Counted from the stretch's first letter, positions 1 to 7,731 are shown. The stretch: 17,931 bases of DNA from Candidatus Hydrogenedentota bacterium (GCA_026387845.1 JAPLKX010000548.1:1-17931), one strand, 5' to 3'. Notes: a model not told the origin generated them from the letters alone. Translations and numbers: made by a program.

Positions 1-1002
1 GCGCTGGAGTTGCTCGACGAACTGGCCCGGGAACGTCCGGACAGCCGCCATGTGCTGTACTCGCAGGGGATGTGCCTGGCGGCCGTAGGCCATGTAGACG
101 AAGCGCGGCGCGTCTGCGAGAAGCTCCAGCAAATTAAGGGGCATACGGCTGCTGTCCTCACGTTCAAGCTCAAGGCCCGGCTGGAGGAAATCGAGAGCAA
201 AAACCGCAAGCCGAAACGCCGGACCGCCGGCGTCATGGCCAAGGGCCTGCTTAAAATGGCGCGACAGCCCAAGGGTTTGCTGTTGTGCGCCGTTTTACTT
301 ATAAGCGTAATAATGGCCGTGACCGCCTTCCAGGGGGAATCCGGCGAGGAGGATCAAGACCCTTACAAACCCGTTGCCTATGCGGCACTTGGGGAAGGGA
401 AAAATGCCGAAGGCGCCTACCTCGACATTTCCATTTCCTACCTGGCCGGCCAGGAAGAACCGGTGAAATACGCGGTAGTGTTCTGCCCTTACCCGCAAAT
501 CGAGGGAAGAACCAACAAACTCGACGATACCATCGGCGACCAGGCCGCCGAAAACTGGGCCGAACTCCGGGCCCAAGTCGAAGAAACCCTGGCCATGGCC
601 GTACAACAGCCGGCTGCAGACCAAGACGATCCGTCGCAGGCGGAGACGCCACAACCGGCTTTGGCGCGGATCGCCGTTATCCCCCGGGAAGGCCTGGCGT
701 TGGCCGGCGGGTTGCGCGGGAAGACCGTAGACAGGTTTAAGCCCGGCCAGGCCAAGAGTTTGCGCGCCATGGCCATAGCCGCCGGGCCGCCCGATGCCAT
801 CGCCCTGTGGCCTCAGGGGATTGCCCTCACCGGCATTGAAGGCGACATTTGCTGGTGGGGCCGGTTAGGCATCGCCACAGACGACAATGGCGTTATAACC
901 CACCTCGTGATTATCGGCCTGCCCGCCGAAAACATCCCCCCGCCCGAAAACGAAAATCCGGAAGGCGCGGCCGATTCCGAGCCGGCCGCGTCTTCCGACT
1001 AA
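1..1002 (+). CDS. TPR-like, single-pass membrane protein of unknown function (5' end outside window)
   Basis: The reading frame is open to the first base of the window, so the true start lies upstream; the TTG at position 10 is only an internal codon. The visible part begins with about 60 residues of helical, TPR-like sequence (A-L-E-L-L-D-E-L-A-R-E-R-P, then a GHVDEAR turn). A basic stretch follows (KNRKPKRR), then one hydrophobic segment at about residues 88-108, and a C-terminal region of about 220 residues. The end is rich in Pro, Glu and Ala. By the positive-inside rule the repeat part should be cytoplasmic and the rest outside the membrane. I do not recognise the C-terminal domain and assign no function. 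The repeat portion resembles the protein encoded at 17571-17912. The gene is convergent with the small ORF ending at 1021. Confidence 0.8.
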   Translation, partial: ALELLDELARERPDSRHVLYSQGMCLAAVGHVDEARRVCEKLQQIKGHTAAVLTFKLKARLEEIESKNRKPKRRTAGVMAKGLLKMARQPKGLLLCAVLLISVIMAVTAFQGESGEEDQDPYKPVAYAALGEGKNAEGAYLDISISYLAGQEEPVKYAVVFCPYPQIEGRTNKLDDTIGDQAAENWAELRAQVEETLAMAVQQPAADQDDPSQAETPQPALARIAVIPREGLALAGGLRGKTVDRFKPGQAKSLRAMAIAAGPPDAIALWPQGIALTGIEGDICWWGRLGIATDDNGVITHLVIIGLPAENIPPPENENPEGAADSEPAASSD

Positions 1003-1020
1003 ACTCCGCAAGGCGGTTCG

Positions 1021-1164
1021 CTACCCTTCTTCGACCTCGGCGGTTTTGCCTTTGCGGTCAACCAGTTCCAGGACAAAACCGAAGATCTGGTCGAGAATCT
1101 CGCCCGTGTCCTGCCAGGGCGCTAAAATGCCTTTGGAAACCGAGATCGGCTTGAGATGCTTCAT
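1021..1164 (-). CDS. Small 47-residue protein of unknown function
   Basis: A short ORF read on the minus strand from ATG at 1164 to TAG at 1021. It has a near-perfect Shine-Dalgarno (AAGGAGG) seven bases before the ATG, stronger than that of most genes in this window. The product begins MKHLKPISVSKG and contains an amphipathic or hydrophobic middle (ILDQIFGFVLELV) followed by a charged tail ending EVEEG. It has no signal peptide, no full transmembrane helix and no cysteines. It lies 77 nt downstream of glyA on the same strand and may be co-transcribed with it. Short proteins beginning MKHLKxI exist in PVC-like genomes as far as I recall, but that is memory and not a search result. Function is unknown. 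A leader peptide or a RiPP precursor cannot be excluded, but no modification genes are nearby. Confidence 0.6.
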   Translation of the reverse strand: MKHLKPISVSKGILAPWQDTGEILDQIFGFVLELVDRKGKTAEVEEG

Positions 1165-1241
1165 TTTGAGTCCTCCTTTTCCGCAAACGTCTACCTTCTA
1201 CATACGATACCGATTCCCCCATCGGTTGTTGCAGCGCTCAC

Positions 1242-2756
1242 TTAAAGGAAGTGGCGCTGCAGGAACTCCAGATCCAGTTGCGGGTAAACCGGGAACCGGT
1301 CCAGCAGCGATTTCACCCGCGCCCGCACCTGTTCGAGCGCAGCCTGGTCGACTTCGTATCGTGTCTTGCTGGGGGAGCCGGCTTTCTGGCCGGTTTGAAT
1401 GAGGCCGCCTTTGGTTCCCTCGAGGGCCAGCTTGATAATGGCGGCGATTTCGGCCATCTCCGCCTCGCCCATGCCCAGCGACGTCACGGCGGGCGTACCG
1501 ATTCTCAGCCCGCTCGTTACCAGCGGCCCGTGCGGGTCGAACGGCAGGCTGTTGGAATTGAGCGTGACTCCAAACTCGCGCAGCGCGCCCGACGCCTGCT
1601 TGCCCGTCAGCCCCTGCGGGCGGACGTCGATCAGCATCAGGTGGTTGTCGGTTCCGCCGGTGCTGATCGTGAGGCCTTCTCGGATACACGACGCCGCCAA
1701 CGATTTCGCGTTTTCCACCACGCGCCGCGAGTACACCCGATACTCCGGCGTGCTGGCCTCCGCAAACGCGACCGCTTTGGCCGCAATGATATGCCCGAGC
1801 GGCCCGCCGATCACCAGCGGGCAGCCCTTGTCCACGTACTCGGCGAATTCCTTTTTGCACAGCACCACGCCGCCCCGCGGGCCACGAAGCGTCTTGTGCG
1901 TTGTTGACGTCACCACGTGCGCGTAAGGCACCGGGTTGAACTCGCCCGTGAACACGCCCCCCGCCACAAGCCCCGCAAAATGCGCCATGTCCACCATAAA
2001 CACCGCGCCCACGCTGTCGGCTATCTGGCGCATCCGACGGAAATCGATCAGGCGCGGATAGGCACTGTAGCCCGCCAGCAGAATCAGCGGCCGGATCTCT
2101 CTGGCCATCGACTCGATCTGGTCGTAGTTGAGCAGGTTGGTGTCCCGATCTACCCCGTACGAATACGAGTCAAACATCTTCGCCGACACATTGCGCCGGT
2201 AACCGTGCGTCAGGTGCCCACCCGAATAGTAATCCATCCCAAGCAGACGCTGGTTGCACAACGACGCCCGCAATCGGGTCCAGTCTTCCCTCGACAGTTT
2301 GGAGGGATCCGTCTGGCCCAACCGCTTGAGTTCCGGCGCCTCGACACGTGCCTGCAGGATTGCCCAATACGCAATAAGGTTCGCGTCCGCCCCGCTGTGC
2401 GGCTGAACGTAAGCGTGGTCGCACCCGAAAAGCTTGCAGGCCAGCTCCGCCGCGTACGCCTCGACCTCGTCCACGTTGTCGCAGCCCTCGTAATGGCGCA
2501 TCCCCGGCACGCCCTCGGCGTACTTGTCCGTAAGCAGGTTGCCCATCGCCAGTTGCGTGGCCAGCGACGAGTAGTTTTCGCTGGCGATCAGCTTCAGGTA
2601 CCGCCGCTGGTCCGCCAATTCCTGCACAATCGCACGCGCCACACGCGGCGCCACCTTCGAAATCTCCGTCAGGCTCGAGATATAACCCAGAAAGCCCGCG
2701 TCAATCTGCTCCGGAGACGTTGTCTTCAAATAAGCCAAGATAGGACTGCTGGACAC
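1242..2756 (-). CDS. glyA: Serine hydroxymethyltransferase (long, Chlamydia-like form)
   Basis: This PLP enzyme interconverts serine plus tetrahydrofolate with glycine plus 5,10-methylene-tetrahydrofolate, the main source of one-carbon units in the cytoplasm. Family signatures are clear. ASENYSS is near residue 60, followed by TDKYAEGVPG and R-H-Y-x-G. GGHLTHG is at 179-185, D-M-A-H-F-A-G-L is near 256-263, and the PLP-lysine motif TSTTHKTLRGPRGG carries K288. The protein is 504 residues against about 415 for the E. coli enzyme. The extra length is an N-terminal extension of about 30 residues and an insertion of roughly 35 between ANLIAYWAIL and the GGHLTHG motif, as in chlamydial enzymes. 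The start is GTG at 2756; GAGAGG precedes it by about eight bases and there is no nearby in-frame ATG. Its leader region is discussed separately because a strong terminator lies upstream of it. Confidence 0.96.
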   Translation of the reverse strand: MSSSPILAYLKTTSPEQIDAGFLGYISSLTEISKVAPRVARAIVQELADQRRYLKLIASENYSSLATQLAMGNLLTDKYAEGVPGMRHYEGCDNVDEVEAYAAELACKLFGCDHAYVQPHSGADANLIAYWAILQARVEAPELKRLGQTDPSKLSREDWTRLRASLCNQRLLGMDYYSGGHLTHGYRRNVSAKMFDSYSYGVDRDTNLLNYDQIESMAREIRPLILLAGYSAYPRLIDFRRMRQIADSVGAVFMVDMAHFAGLVAGGVFTGEFNPVPYAHVVTSTTHKTLRGPRGGVVLCKKEFAEYVDKGCPLVIGGPLGHIIAAKAVAFAEASTPEYRVYSRRVVENAKSLAASCIREGLTISTGGTDNHLMLIDVRPQGLTGKQASGALREFGVTLNSNSLPFDPHGPLVTSGLRIGTPAVTSLGMGEAEMAEIAAIIKLALEGTKGGLIQTGQKAGSPSKTRYEVDQAALEQVRARVKSLLDRFPVYPQLDLEFLQRHFL

Positions 2757-2790
2757 GTGATTTTCCTCTCAGTTGGTGTTCCCACGGCCT

Positions 2791-2819
2791 ATACTAACGT
2801 TTCTCACCCGCCGTTTAAA
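2791..2819 (-). promoter_or_regulatory. Candidate proximal promoter for glyA
   Basis: On the minus strand, TTTAAA (2819-2814) and TAGTAT (2796-2791) are separated by 17 bases, each matching 4 of 6 consensus positions. Transcription would start near 2784, giving a short glyA leader and leaving the terminator at 2878-2916 outside the glyA transcript. This is pattern matching only. Confidence 0.2.
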
Positions 2820-2877
2820 GCGGAAGACACCCAGGCCCGTCCCGCCCCAAACCGTGGATCAGCGCCCAAGCCCCGTT

Positions 2878-2916
2878 AAAAGGCAGAAGCCCCCGCTTAG
2901 GACGGGGGCCTCTACC
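2878..2916 (-). terminator. Strong intrinsic terminator on the minus strand, upstream of glyA
   Basis: Read on the minus strand, GGTAGAGGCCCCCG (2916-2903) pairs with CGGGGGCTTCTGCC (2895-2882). The stem is 14 bp including two G-T wobbles, around a 7-nt loop, and TTTT follows at once (2881-2878). On the plus strand the hairpin is followed by AGGGGTC and no T tract, so the polarity is minus. No annotated minus-strand gene precedes it: the next gene in that direction is the divergent plus-strand gene beginning at 3269. It therefore either ends an unannotated small RNA or acts as an attenuator in a long glyA leader. Confidence 0.65.
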
Positions 2917-2931
2917 AGGGGTCTAACATTC

Positions 2932-2947
2932 GCATCCGGGAGGATGC
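2932..2947. other. Short perfect hairpin in the glyA upstream region
   Basis: GCATCC (2932-2937) and GGATGC (2942-2947) form a 6-bp stem with a 4-nt loop. It sits just before the terminator on a putative minus-strand transcript, so it could be the first stem of a small RNA or leader. Confidence 0.4.
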
Positions 2948-2992
2948 TCACCATACAATAGCATGGGCGATGCCAAAGTTCCACGCCTTTTC

Positions 2993-3021
2993 GAAATACG
3001 ATTCAACCTGCTGTTTGACAA
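2993..3021 (-). promoter_or_regulatory. Candidate promoter for a minus-strand leader or small RNA
   Basis: On the minus strand, TTGTCA (3021-3016) is followed after 17 bases by TATTTC (2998-2993). This is a 5/6 match for the -35 and a weaker -10. A start near 2986 would give about 108 nt up to the terminator at 2878, or a leader of about 230 nt to the glyA start. The same bases on the plus strand hold a perfect TTGACA (3014-3019) with a poor CATCAT 17 bases later, so direction is uncertain. Confidence 0.25.
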
Positions 3022-3113
3022 TAAGTTACGATGATGGCATCATGGTGTTGCTGTCAGGCGGCGGCGGCAAAAAAAGTCAGTTCGGCAGATTTTTCGCGGT
3101 TTGGGGGCGTGTT

Positions 3114-3143
3114 TTGTTAAACCGGCGCCCTCTGCGGTATAGT
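3114..3143 (+). promoter_or_regulatory. Candidate promoter for the zinc-ribbon membrane protein gene
   Basis: TTGTTA (3114-3119) and TATAGT (3138-3143) are 18 bases apart, a good sigma-70-type match. Transcription would begin near 3150, about 120 bases before the chosen start codon and upstream of the tandem repeat at 3233-3280. Confidence 0.4.
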
Positions 3144-3232
3144 GGTTTGTGTAAGGCGCGCGCGCCCGTTTGAGCGGGCAGGGCTGCGGCACGATTCTTG
3201 TTCTTGCAGCGTTGCGCCGGAAGGGAGCCGGA

Positions 3233-3280
3233 TGGGAGGCTCGCATGCCTCCAAGCTGGGAGGCACGTATGCCTGACGCC
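3233..3280 (+). repeat. 24-nt tandem repeat carrying two RBS-ATG units
   Basis: Two 24-nt units (3233-3256 and 3257-3280) share 16 of their first 18 bases. Each contains TGGGAGG, five bases, then ATGCCT, so each provides a ribosome binding site and an in-frame ATG (3245 and 3269). Each is also partly palindromic: GGAGGC pairs with GCCTCC in the first and AGGCA with TGCCT in the second. If translated, the units give a repeated WEARMP peptide. Either a dispersed palindromic repeat has landed at the start of the gene, or the start region was duplicated. Confidence 0.6.
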
Positions 3281-5770
3281 TCTGTCGAGCTGAGAGTCTA
3301 TTGCATTTGCGGACAGAAGATGAAGGTCACCGAAGACATGTTCGGCCTGCCCGCAAAATGCGTGGCGTGCCGTCGCAAGATTCGAATCCCTGCCCGCGAC
3401 GACGTTGCTCCGGACATTCATGAAATCCATCTGAAAGACCATCCTGAGTTCCTCCGCAGGCCAAAAAAAACCAAGAAGTCTCTGGCGCTGGTCAACAAAC
3501 CGGCCGGGGCCGAGGCTAACGTCCTTGACCACGCGGCCGTGGTCCCGGTTTGCGTGGCCGAACACTCCGGCAAGATTCCGGAACTGGTGCGGCCGCTTGC
3601 GCTCGACACGCTCGAGCCACTCCAGGAGATCGCCAGCCTGCGCAATAAAGTGTTGCGGGAGTTGAGGAAGGCCAAGGAGGATGGGCAGGAAGAAACTGAC
3701 GAGGTCCGGGCGAACCTGAAAGGGCATCTGCACGAACTCGATCAGGCCCGTGCTTATCTGGACAACGAGATCCGCCACAAACGGGTCGAGGTCGGCGCAG
3801 AGCTGGCAGGCGTCCGCGAAAAGATCGTCCAGACCGGGCTGCTCGCCCGCCTCGAGGAAATCAACTTCACCACCTACCAAAGCATGACCGACCGGTTGCG
3901 CCGGCAACGCGACGCGCTCGAACGGCTCTACTACGACCTCGGCGCGTGGCTCGACGTGCGCGACCCGCGGGCGGCCGGCGGCTACGTCTCGAGGCCCTTT
4001 GAGGCGATCCCCGAACCGGGGTTCGAGGTGCACTGGCCGGAAATGCCGCAGGATTCGTCGCCCCTGCTCGAACAGCATACGCAGGTGCTGCGCGAGGCGT
4101 TTGCCGCGCGGGAAGGGGCCAAGGAAAAGCTCGAGGAAACGGCGCGGCTGAGGTCCGAGGGATCTGTCAGCCCCGGCGGCGTCGCCGAAATAAGGGCCGA
4201 AGCCAAAATCGAGAAGCGAAAAGCCGAAGCCGAGATCACGTTCACGCGAAAACGGCTCGAAGAATTTGGACAAGACACCGCGGGCGACGTTCAGACAATC
4301 CACGCGTGCCTCGACCGGGCACGCAAACGCCGCGAAGACGGCGCGCTTGAACCGCCCGCATTCGAAGCGCTCGAGCACGAACTGTTGCGGGCCCAGCACG
4401 ATTGCGCCAAGGCCCATGACATCGTTACACGCGCGCTCATAGCCGGCAGTTCGCGCGATGTGCCCGACACCAAAGGCTCCTACCTCGAGCGGCTGGCCGG
4501 TGTGGTTACGCGGCCCAAACAAGGCCCCCGCATCAAGCTGTCGGCCGTGCTCGAGTATGACAACAAAGGGCTTGGTTTGGACTCGTGGGTGGCCTGGGCG
4601 GGCGCCCTTATGCTGGCGCTGGCCGTGTTCCTCCCCGTAGTAGGAAAGCTGTCGCCGGTGCAGGCATGCAAAACGCTCGCGTTCCAAGGCGGCGTTTATT
4701 GGATTATGGCGGCGCCCATTCTGGGCGGCGCGGCCATCGTCGCCGCGGGGGCGATTCCGCGCCGGCGCGCACGGGGGTACTTGCTGCTGGGCCTTTGGCT
4801 GGCGTTGACGCTGCTGGCCGTTTTTATCCTCCACGAAAGCCGGTACAGCGCCGGCGCCGTCGCCGAACGGTTCCACAAGGACGCCCACTGGTTGATGCGG
4901 CCGGGCGTGGTCCTGATGGTTCTGGCGAACCTGACGCTGCTGGCGGCCTCTTGTACGGCGTTGTGCGTGCAACGGCGCTGGTGGCTTGTCCTTTCGGCGA
5001 GTGCCGTGATCGTTGTGGGCATATCCGCGGTTGTTCTGTCGAACCTGATGGGGCTGGCAGTCCCCATGCCGACCCTCACCGTGGATTCCAAACCCGTTGC
5101 AAGCCCCGCCAACCCCAATTCCGAAGTGGATGTCGCAGTCGGGAATGCCGGGAGGCGATCGTTGTTCCTGTCGCCGGTGCAGTCGGCTGCTCGCAACTCG
5201 TTCCTATTTCAGGTGCAGCGGCAGAGCGGCTCCGGCTGGAACGACGTGGCCATCCAGCACGTGCAACTGACTGGAATAAACGCGGGGCCCGTCGATAGCC
5301 GTACCCCCAGCCATTTCCGCACACTGAAGATAAAACCCGGCGCCGCCGCCGATTTTAAGTACTCCCTGCCGCCGGGCGATTACAGGGTACAACTCCTGAA
5401 TCCGTCCGGCCCACGCGAACCGCTCGTCAGCCTGCTATCCATAATGGCGCCGGAACCGCCGCCGGCCCCTGTTTCGTCCCTGCCCGCGCCCGTCGAACAG
5501 ACGGTTTCGGCGGTCGAGCCGCCCGCCCCGCCACTGCCCGCCGAGGTCGAGTTGAAAGGAGTCCTTATCGGGCCCAATCGGGAGCCGCGGTTCTCGATCC
5601 TGCTGTACGTCCCCGGCAAGTCTCCCGAAACTATCGATGCCATGCTCGGCGACAAGATTCACAACGACTGGATTGTTTCGGAGTTCAACCCGGCCCGGCA
5701 GACCCTGACCGTCACCAAAGACACCAATATCCTGATCGTCTCTCGCGGCAGGCGGTTGGAACTCCCGTAG
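3269..5770 (+). CDS. Zinc-ribbon, coiled-coil, multi-TM protein of unknown function
   Basis: With the start at 3269 the protein has 833 residues; ATG at 3245 is equally well placed, and an even longer TTG start at 3170 is open but unlikely. Order of parts: a four-cysteine ribbon (C12-x-C14-G ... C31-x-x-C34), probably zinc-binding; a linker; about 300 residues of charged helical, probably coiled-coil sequence; and about five hydrophobic segments between 4585 and 5060. A C-terminal soluble part of about 230 residues follows, with a Pro-rich linker. The last 80 residues (ELKGVLIG ... GDKIHNDWIV ... RRLELP) loosely resemble the small beta domain of GspC or PilP proteins of secretion and pilus machines, but this is inference. 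N-terminal CxCG ribbons of this type are common in large planctomycete-like proteins. A role in envelope assembly or sensing is possible; nothing shows an enzyme active site. The gene is divergent from glyA and convergent with the URO-D gene. Confidence 0.85.
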   Translation: MPDASVELRVYCICGQKMKVTEDMFGLPAKCVACRRKIRIPARDDVAPDIHEIHLKDHPEFLRRPKKTKKSLALVNKPAGAEANVLDHAAVVPVCVAEHSGKIPELVRPLALDTLEPLQEIASLRNKVLRELRKAKEDGQEETDEVRANLKGHLHELDQARAYLDNEIRHKRVEVGAELAGVREKIVQTGLLARLEEINFTTYQSMTDRLRRQRDALERLYYDLGAWLDVRDPRAAGGYVSRPFEAIPEPGFEVHWPEMPQDSSPLLEQHTQVLREAFAAREGAKEKLEETARLRSEGSVSPGGVAEIRAEAKIEKRKAEAEITFTRKRLEEFGQDTAGDVQTIHACLDRARKRREDGALEPPAFEALEHELLRAQHDCAKAHDIVTRALIAGSSRDVPDTKGSYLERLAGVVTRPKQGPRIKLSAVLEYDNKGLGLDSWVAWAGALMLALAVFLPVVGKLSPVQACKTLAFQGGVYWIMAAPILGGAAIVAAGAIPRRRARGYLLLGLWLALTLLAVFILHESRYSAGAVAERFHKDAHWLMRPGVVLMVLANLTLLAASCTALCVQRRWWLVLSASAVIVVGISAVVLSNLMGLAVPMPTLTVDSKPVASPANPNSEVDVAVGNAGRRSLFLSPVQSAARNSFLFQVQRQSGSGWNDVAIQHVQLTGINAGPVDSRTPSHFRTLKIKPGAAADFKYSLPPGDYRVQLLNPSGPREPLVSLLSIMAPEPPPAPVSSLPAPVEQTVSAVEPPAPPLPAEVELKGVLIGPNREPRFSILLYVPGKSPETIDAMLGDKIHNDWIVSEFNPARQTLTVTKDTNILIVSRGRRLELP

Positions 5771-5810
5771 GCGCGGTCGTCTCGCCCGCGCCGTCCAGGC
5801 CACAGGCTCT

Positions 5811-5829
5811 GAAAAGAGGGACACCCTCT
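5811..5829 (-). terminator. Terminator-like hairpin downstream of the URO-D gene
   Basis: AGAGGG (5815-5820) and CCCTCT (5824-5829) form a 6-bp stem with a 3-nt loop. On the minus strand it is followed by TTTTC, as expected for an intrinsic terminator of the operon ending at 5910. The stem is short, so efficiency is uncertain. Confidence 0.4.
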
Positions 5830-5870
5830 ACAACTGCCAGGGGGCGTCCCAACGTCTTCCTTTCCGCGCC

Positions 5871-5906
5871 GTCCCAATAGTCTCAATGGTCCCAATTGTC
5901 CCACAA
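5871..5906. repeat. Four tandem copies of a 9-nt repeat
   Basis: GTCCCAATA, GTCTCAATG, GTCCCAATT and GTCCCACAA lie head to tail directly after the stop codon of the minus-strand URO-D gene. A related GTCCCAACG stands apart at 5846-5854. It is noncoding and most simply a slippage microsatellite-type tract. Confidence 0.6.
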
Positions 5907-5909
5907 GCT

Positions 5910-6929
5910 TCAGTACGCGCCCACCTTGAGGGCTTCGTCGTACATTGCCCGCAGATTCGCCGGGTTGACGCTCGAGTGGATGCTGTTGGACGACGAGATG
6001 ATGTAACCGCCTCCCGGCGCGGCAGCTTTTATGGCGTGCCGCACAGCCTCCCGGACCTCCTTTTCCGTTCCATGCGAAAGCAATTCGCCGCAGTCGATGT
6101 TCCCCACGAGACAGACGCGGTTCCCATAGGCCTTTTTGACCTCCGCCAAGTCCATGCCGGCAACCGGATCGACAGGGTTTATGGCGTCGGGCCCGGCATC
6201 TACGATCAAATCCAGGATCGGCCACAGCCACCCGTCGCTGTGTTTGATGCATAATGCGCCTTCCTCGTGAATCGCGTCGACCATTTTCTTGAGTCGGGGA
6301 TAAACGAACTCGCGGAACTGCGCCGGCGCCATCAGCGGCCCGCGGTTATGCGCGTAGTCGTCGCCCAGCGAAACTATGTCCGCGCCCGCCCGGATGGCGT
6401 TGCGCGCGATCCGCATATTGCATTCGAGCACCTTGTCCAGGAGGACATTCGCCAGCTCGGGCTCGGTGAGGAAGTACACCAGCAGGTTGTCCAGTCCCGT
6501 CAGATAGGCGCTCCACATGAATGCCGCGCGGTGCCTGAACCCGATCGCCCGCTTGCCCTTGTACCGCCGGACCAGTTCGGGCAACTGCCCCAGCCGCTGG
6601 GGCGCGTTGGGGTCGGGCGGCTCGTATCGCCGCGCGTCATCGAGCGATTTGATCGGGCCTGAAACCGGGTGAGGCACAAACTCCGCGTTCCGCTTGTACA
6701 CCACGCCCCACTCGTCCACGAACGAGCCATCGTCCTGCTCACGCACCTTGCCGAAAAACGCCCCGCACGCCACCACGTCCAGGTCGAGTTTGTCCATGCA
6801 ATCGGCGGCATCGATGCAGCCCGGCGCCGCCGCCCTTGCCACGCGATCATCGATTAAAAGCTCCGCCGCAGGCACGCGGTCGGGCTGTCTGCACTGCAAA
6901 GCCAGCTTTACTCTTTCAACCGAGTCCAT
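5910..6929 (-). CDS. Uroporphyrinogen decarboxylase family protein
   Basis: 339 residues with the URO-D/methyltransferase TIM-barrel pattern. The N-terminus is of the form M-D-S-V-E-R-V-K-L-A-L, with P-D-R-V-P following. Later come GDDYAHNRGPLM (189-200), IKHSDGWLWPILD with H230, INPVDP, and GNIDC with C280. True HemE enzymes carry other N-terminal Arg motifs, and the genome context here is not haem synthesis. The protein thus belongs to the broad URO-D-like group that includes corrinoid methyltransferases (MtaA, CmuA) and many uncharacterised proteins. The H-x-C zinc motif of MtaA is replaced by H-S-D, so methyltransferase chemistry is not assured. The start is ATG at 6929, two bases after the nagD stop, with no clear ribosome binding site, suggesting translational coupling. 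Substrate unknown. Confidence 0.88.
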   Translation of the reverse strand: MDSVERVKLALQCRQPDRVPAAELLIDDRVARAAAPGCIDAADCMDKLDLDVVACGAFFGKVREQDDGSFVDEWGVVYKRNAEFVPHPVSGPIKSLDDARRYEPPDPNAPQRLGQLPELVRRYKGKRAIGFRHRAAFMWSAYLTGLDNLLVYFLTEPELANVLLDKVLECNMRIARNAIRAGADIVSLGDDYAHNRGPLMAPAQFREFVYPRLKKMVDAIHEEGALCIKHSDGWLWPILDLIVDAGPDAINPVDPVAGMDLAEVKKAYGNRVCLVGNIDCGELLSHGTEKEVREAVRHAIKAAAPGGGYIISSSNSIHSSVNPANLRAMYDEALKVGAY

Positions 6930-6931
6930 GG

Positions 6932-7696
6932 CTAGACTTCAATCTGCGCCACGCTTTCTATCACGTGCGTGGGCTGGTAGGGCCACCAGTACAGGTCTTC
7001 CCGGCGCGTCACGCCCGTCAGCACCAGTATCGTCTCCATGCCCGCCTGAACGCCGGCCACGATATCCGTGTCCATCCGGTCGCCCACCATGACGGTCTGC
7101 TCGCTGTGCGCGTCGATGTAGTTGAGGGCCGTCCGCATCATGAGGGGGTTGGGCTTGCCGATGAAAAACGCGCTGCGCCCCGTAGCGGACTCGATCAAGG
7201 CCGCCATGGCGCCGCACGCCGGAACGATCCCGCCTTCCGCCGGCCCGGACGCGTCGGGATTGGTGGCGATGAACTTGGCGCCGGCTGCCACGAGCCGCAC
7301 AGCCTTGGTCACCATCTCGAGGTTGTACGATTGCGTCTCACCCAGGACAACGTACTGCGGCTTGTGGTCGGTTATGACGAACCCGGCGTCGTGCAACGCG
7401 CTCGTCAAACCGCTCTCCCCGATCACAAATGCCGTTCGCGGGCCTCCCTGCGTCTTAAGGAACATCGCGGTCGCCAGCGCCGACGTGAAAATGTTTTCCG
7501 CGCCGATGTCGAGCCCGATGATGCGCAGCCGGTGCGACAGATCCGCCGGCACGTACATCGGATTGTTCGTCAGCACAAGAAACTTCGCATCCCGCGCCTT
7601 CAGCCGCTGCACAAACTCCTGCGCCCCCGGAATCACCGTCCGCCCACGGACCAGCACCCCGTCCATATCCACCAAATAGTTCTTTGGCGCGGCCAT
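6932..7696 (-). CDS. nagD: NagD-like HAD-IIA phosphatase
   Basis: 254 residues, matching the length and sequence pattern of E. coli NagD (250), a Mg2+-dependent nucleotide and sugar-phosphate phosphatase in the cytoplasm. The four HAD motifs are present. Motif I is DMDGVL with D10 (nucleophile) and D12. Motif II is LTNN (T43), followed by the GET(Q/R)SYN segment typical of NagD near 119-125. Motif III is K181 in GKPNP. Motif IV is GDRMDTDI (205-212). FIATNPD and PACGA, diagnostic for the cap domain of this subfamily, are also seen. The start is ATG at 7696, preceded by GGGAG eight bases upstream. It lies 35 bases after the HTH gene and two bases before the URO-D gene on the same strand, so the three probably form an operon. 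No glucosamine genes are nearby, so the physiological substrate may differ from E. coli. Confidence 0.92.
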   Translation of the reverse strand: MAAPKNYLVDMDGVLVRGRTVIPGAQEFVQRLKARDAKFLVLTNNPMYVPADLSHRLRIIGLDIGAENIFTSALATAMFLKTQGGPRTAFVIGESGLTSALHDAGFVITDHKPQYVVLGETQSYNLEMVTKAVRLVAAGAKFIATNPDASGPAEGGIVPACGAMAALIESATGRSAFFIGKPNPLMMRTALNYIDAHSEQTVMVGDRMDTDIVAGVQAGMETILVLTGVTRREDLYWWPYQPTHVIESVAQIEV

Positions 7697-7731
7697 TCGT
7701 CTCGCTCCCGTTACAGACGCCCATCACCATG

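Noticed and set aside
2882..2950. tRNA-like look of the minus strand (GGTAGAG followed by a C-rich stem and 7-nt loop)
   Set aside because: There is no T-loop GTTC sequence, no acceptor stem, and the loop lacks U33; the long uninterrupted 14-bp stem with a T tract is a terminator.
5846..5906. Repeated GTCCCAAT units considered as a CRISPR array
   Set aside because: The units are only 9 nt, directly adjacent and without spacers.
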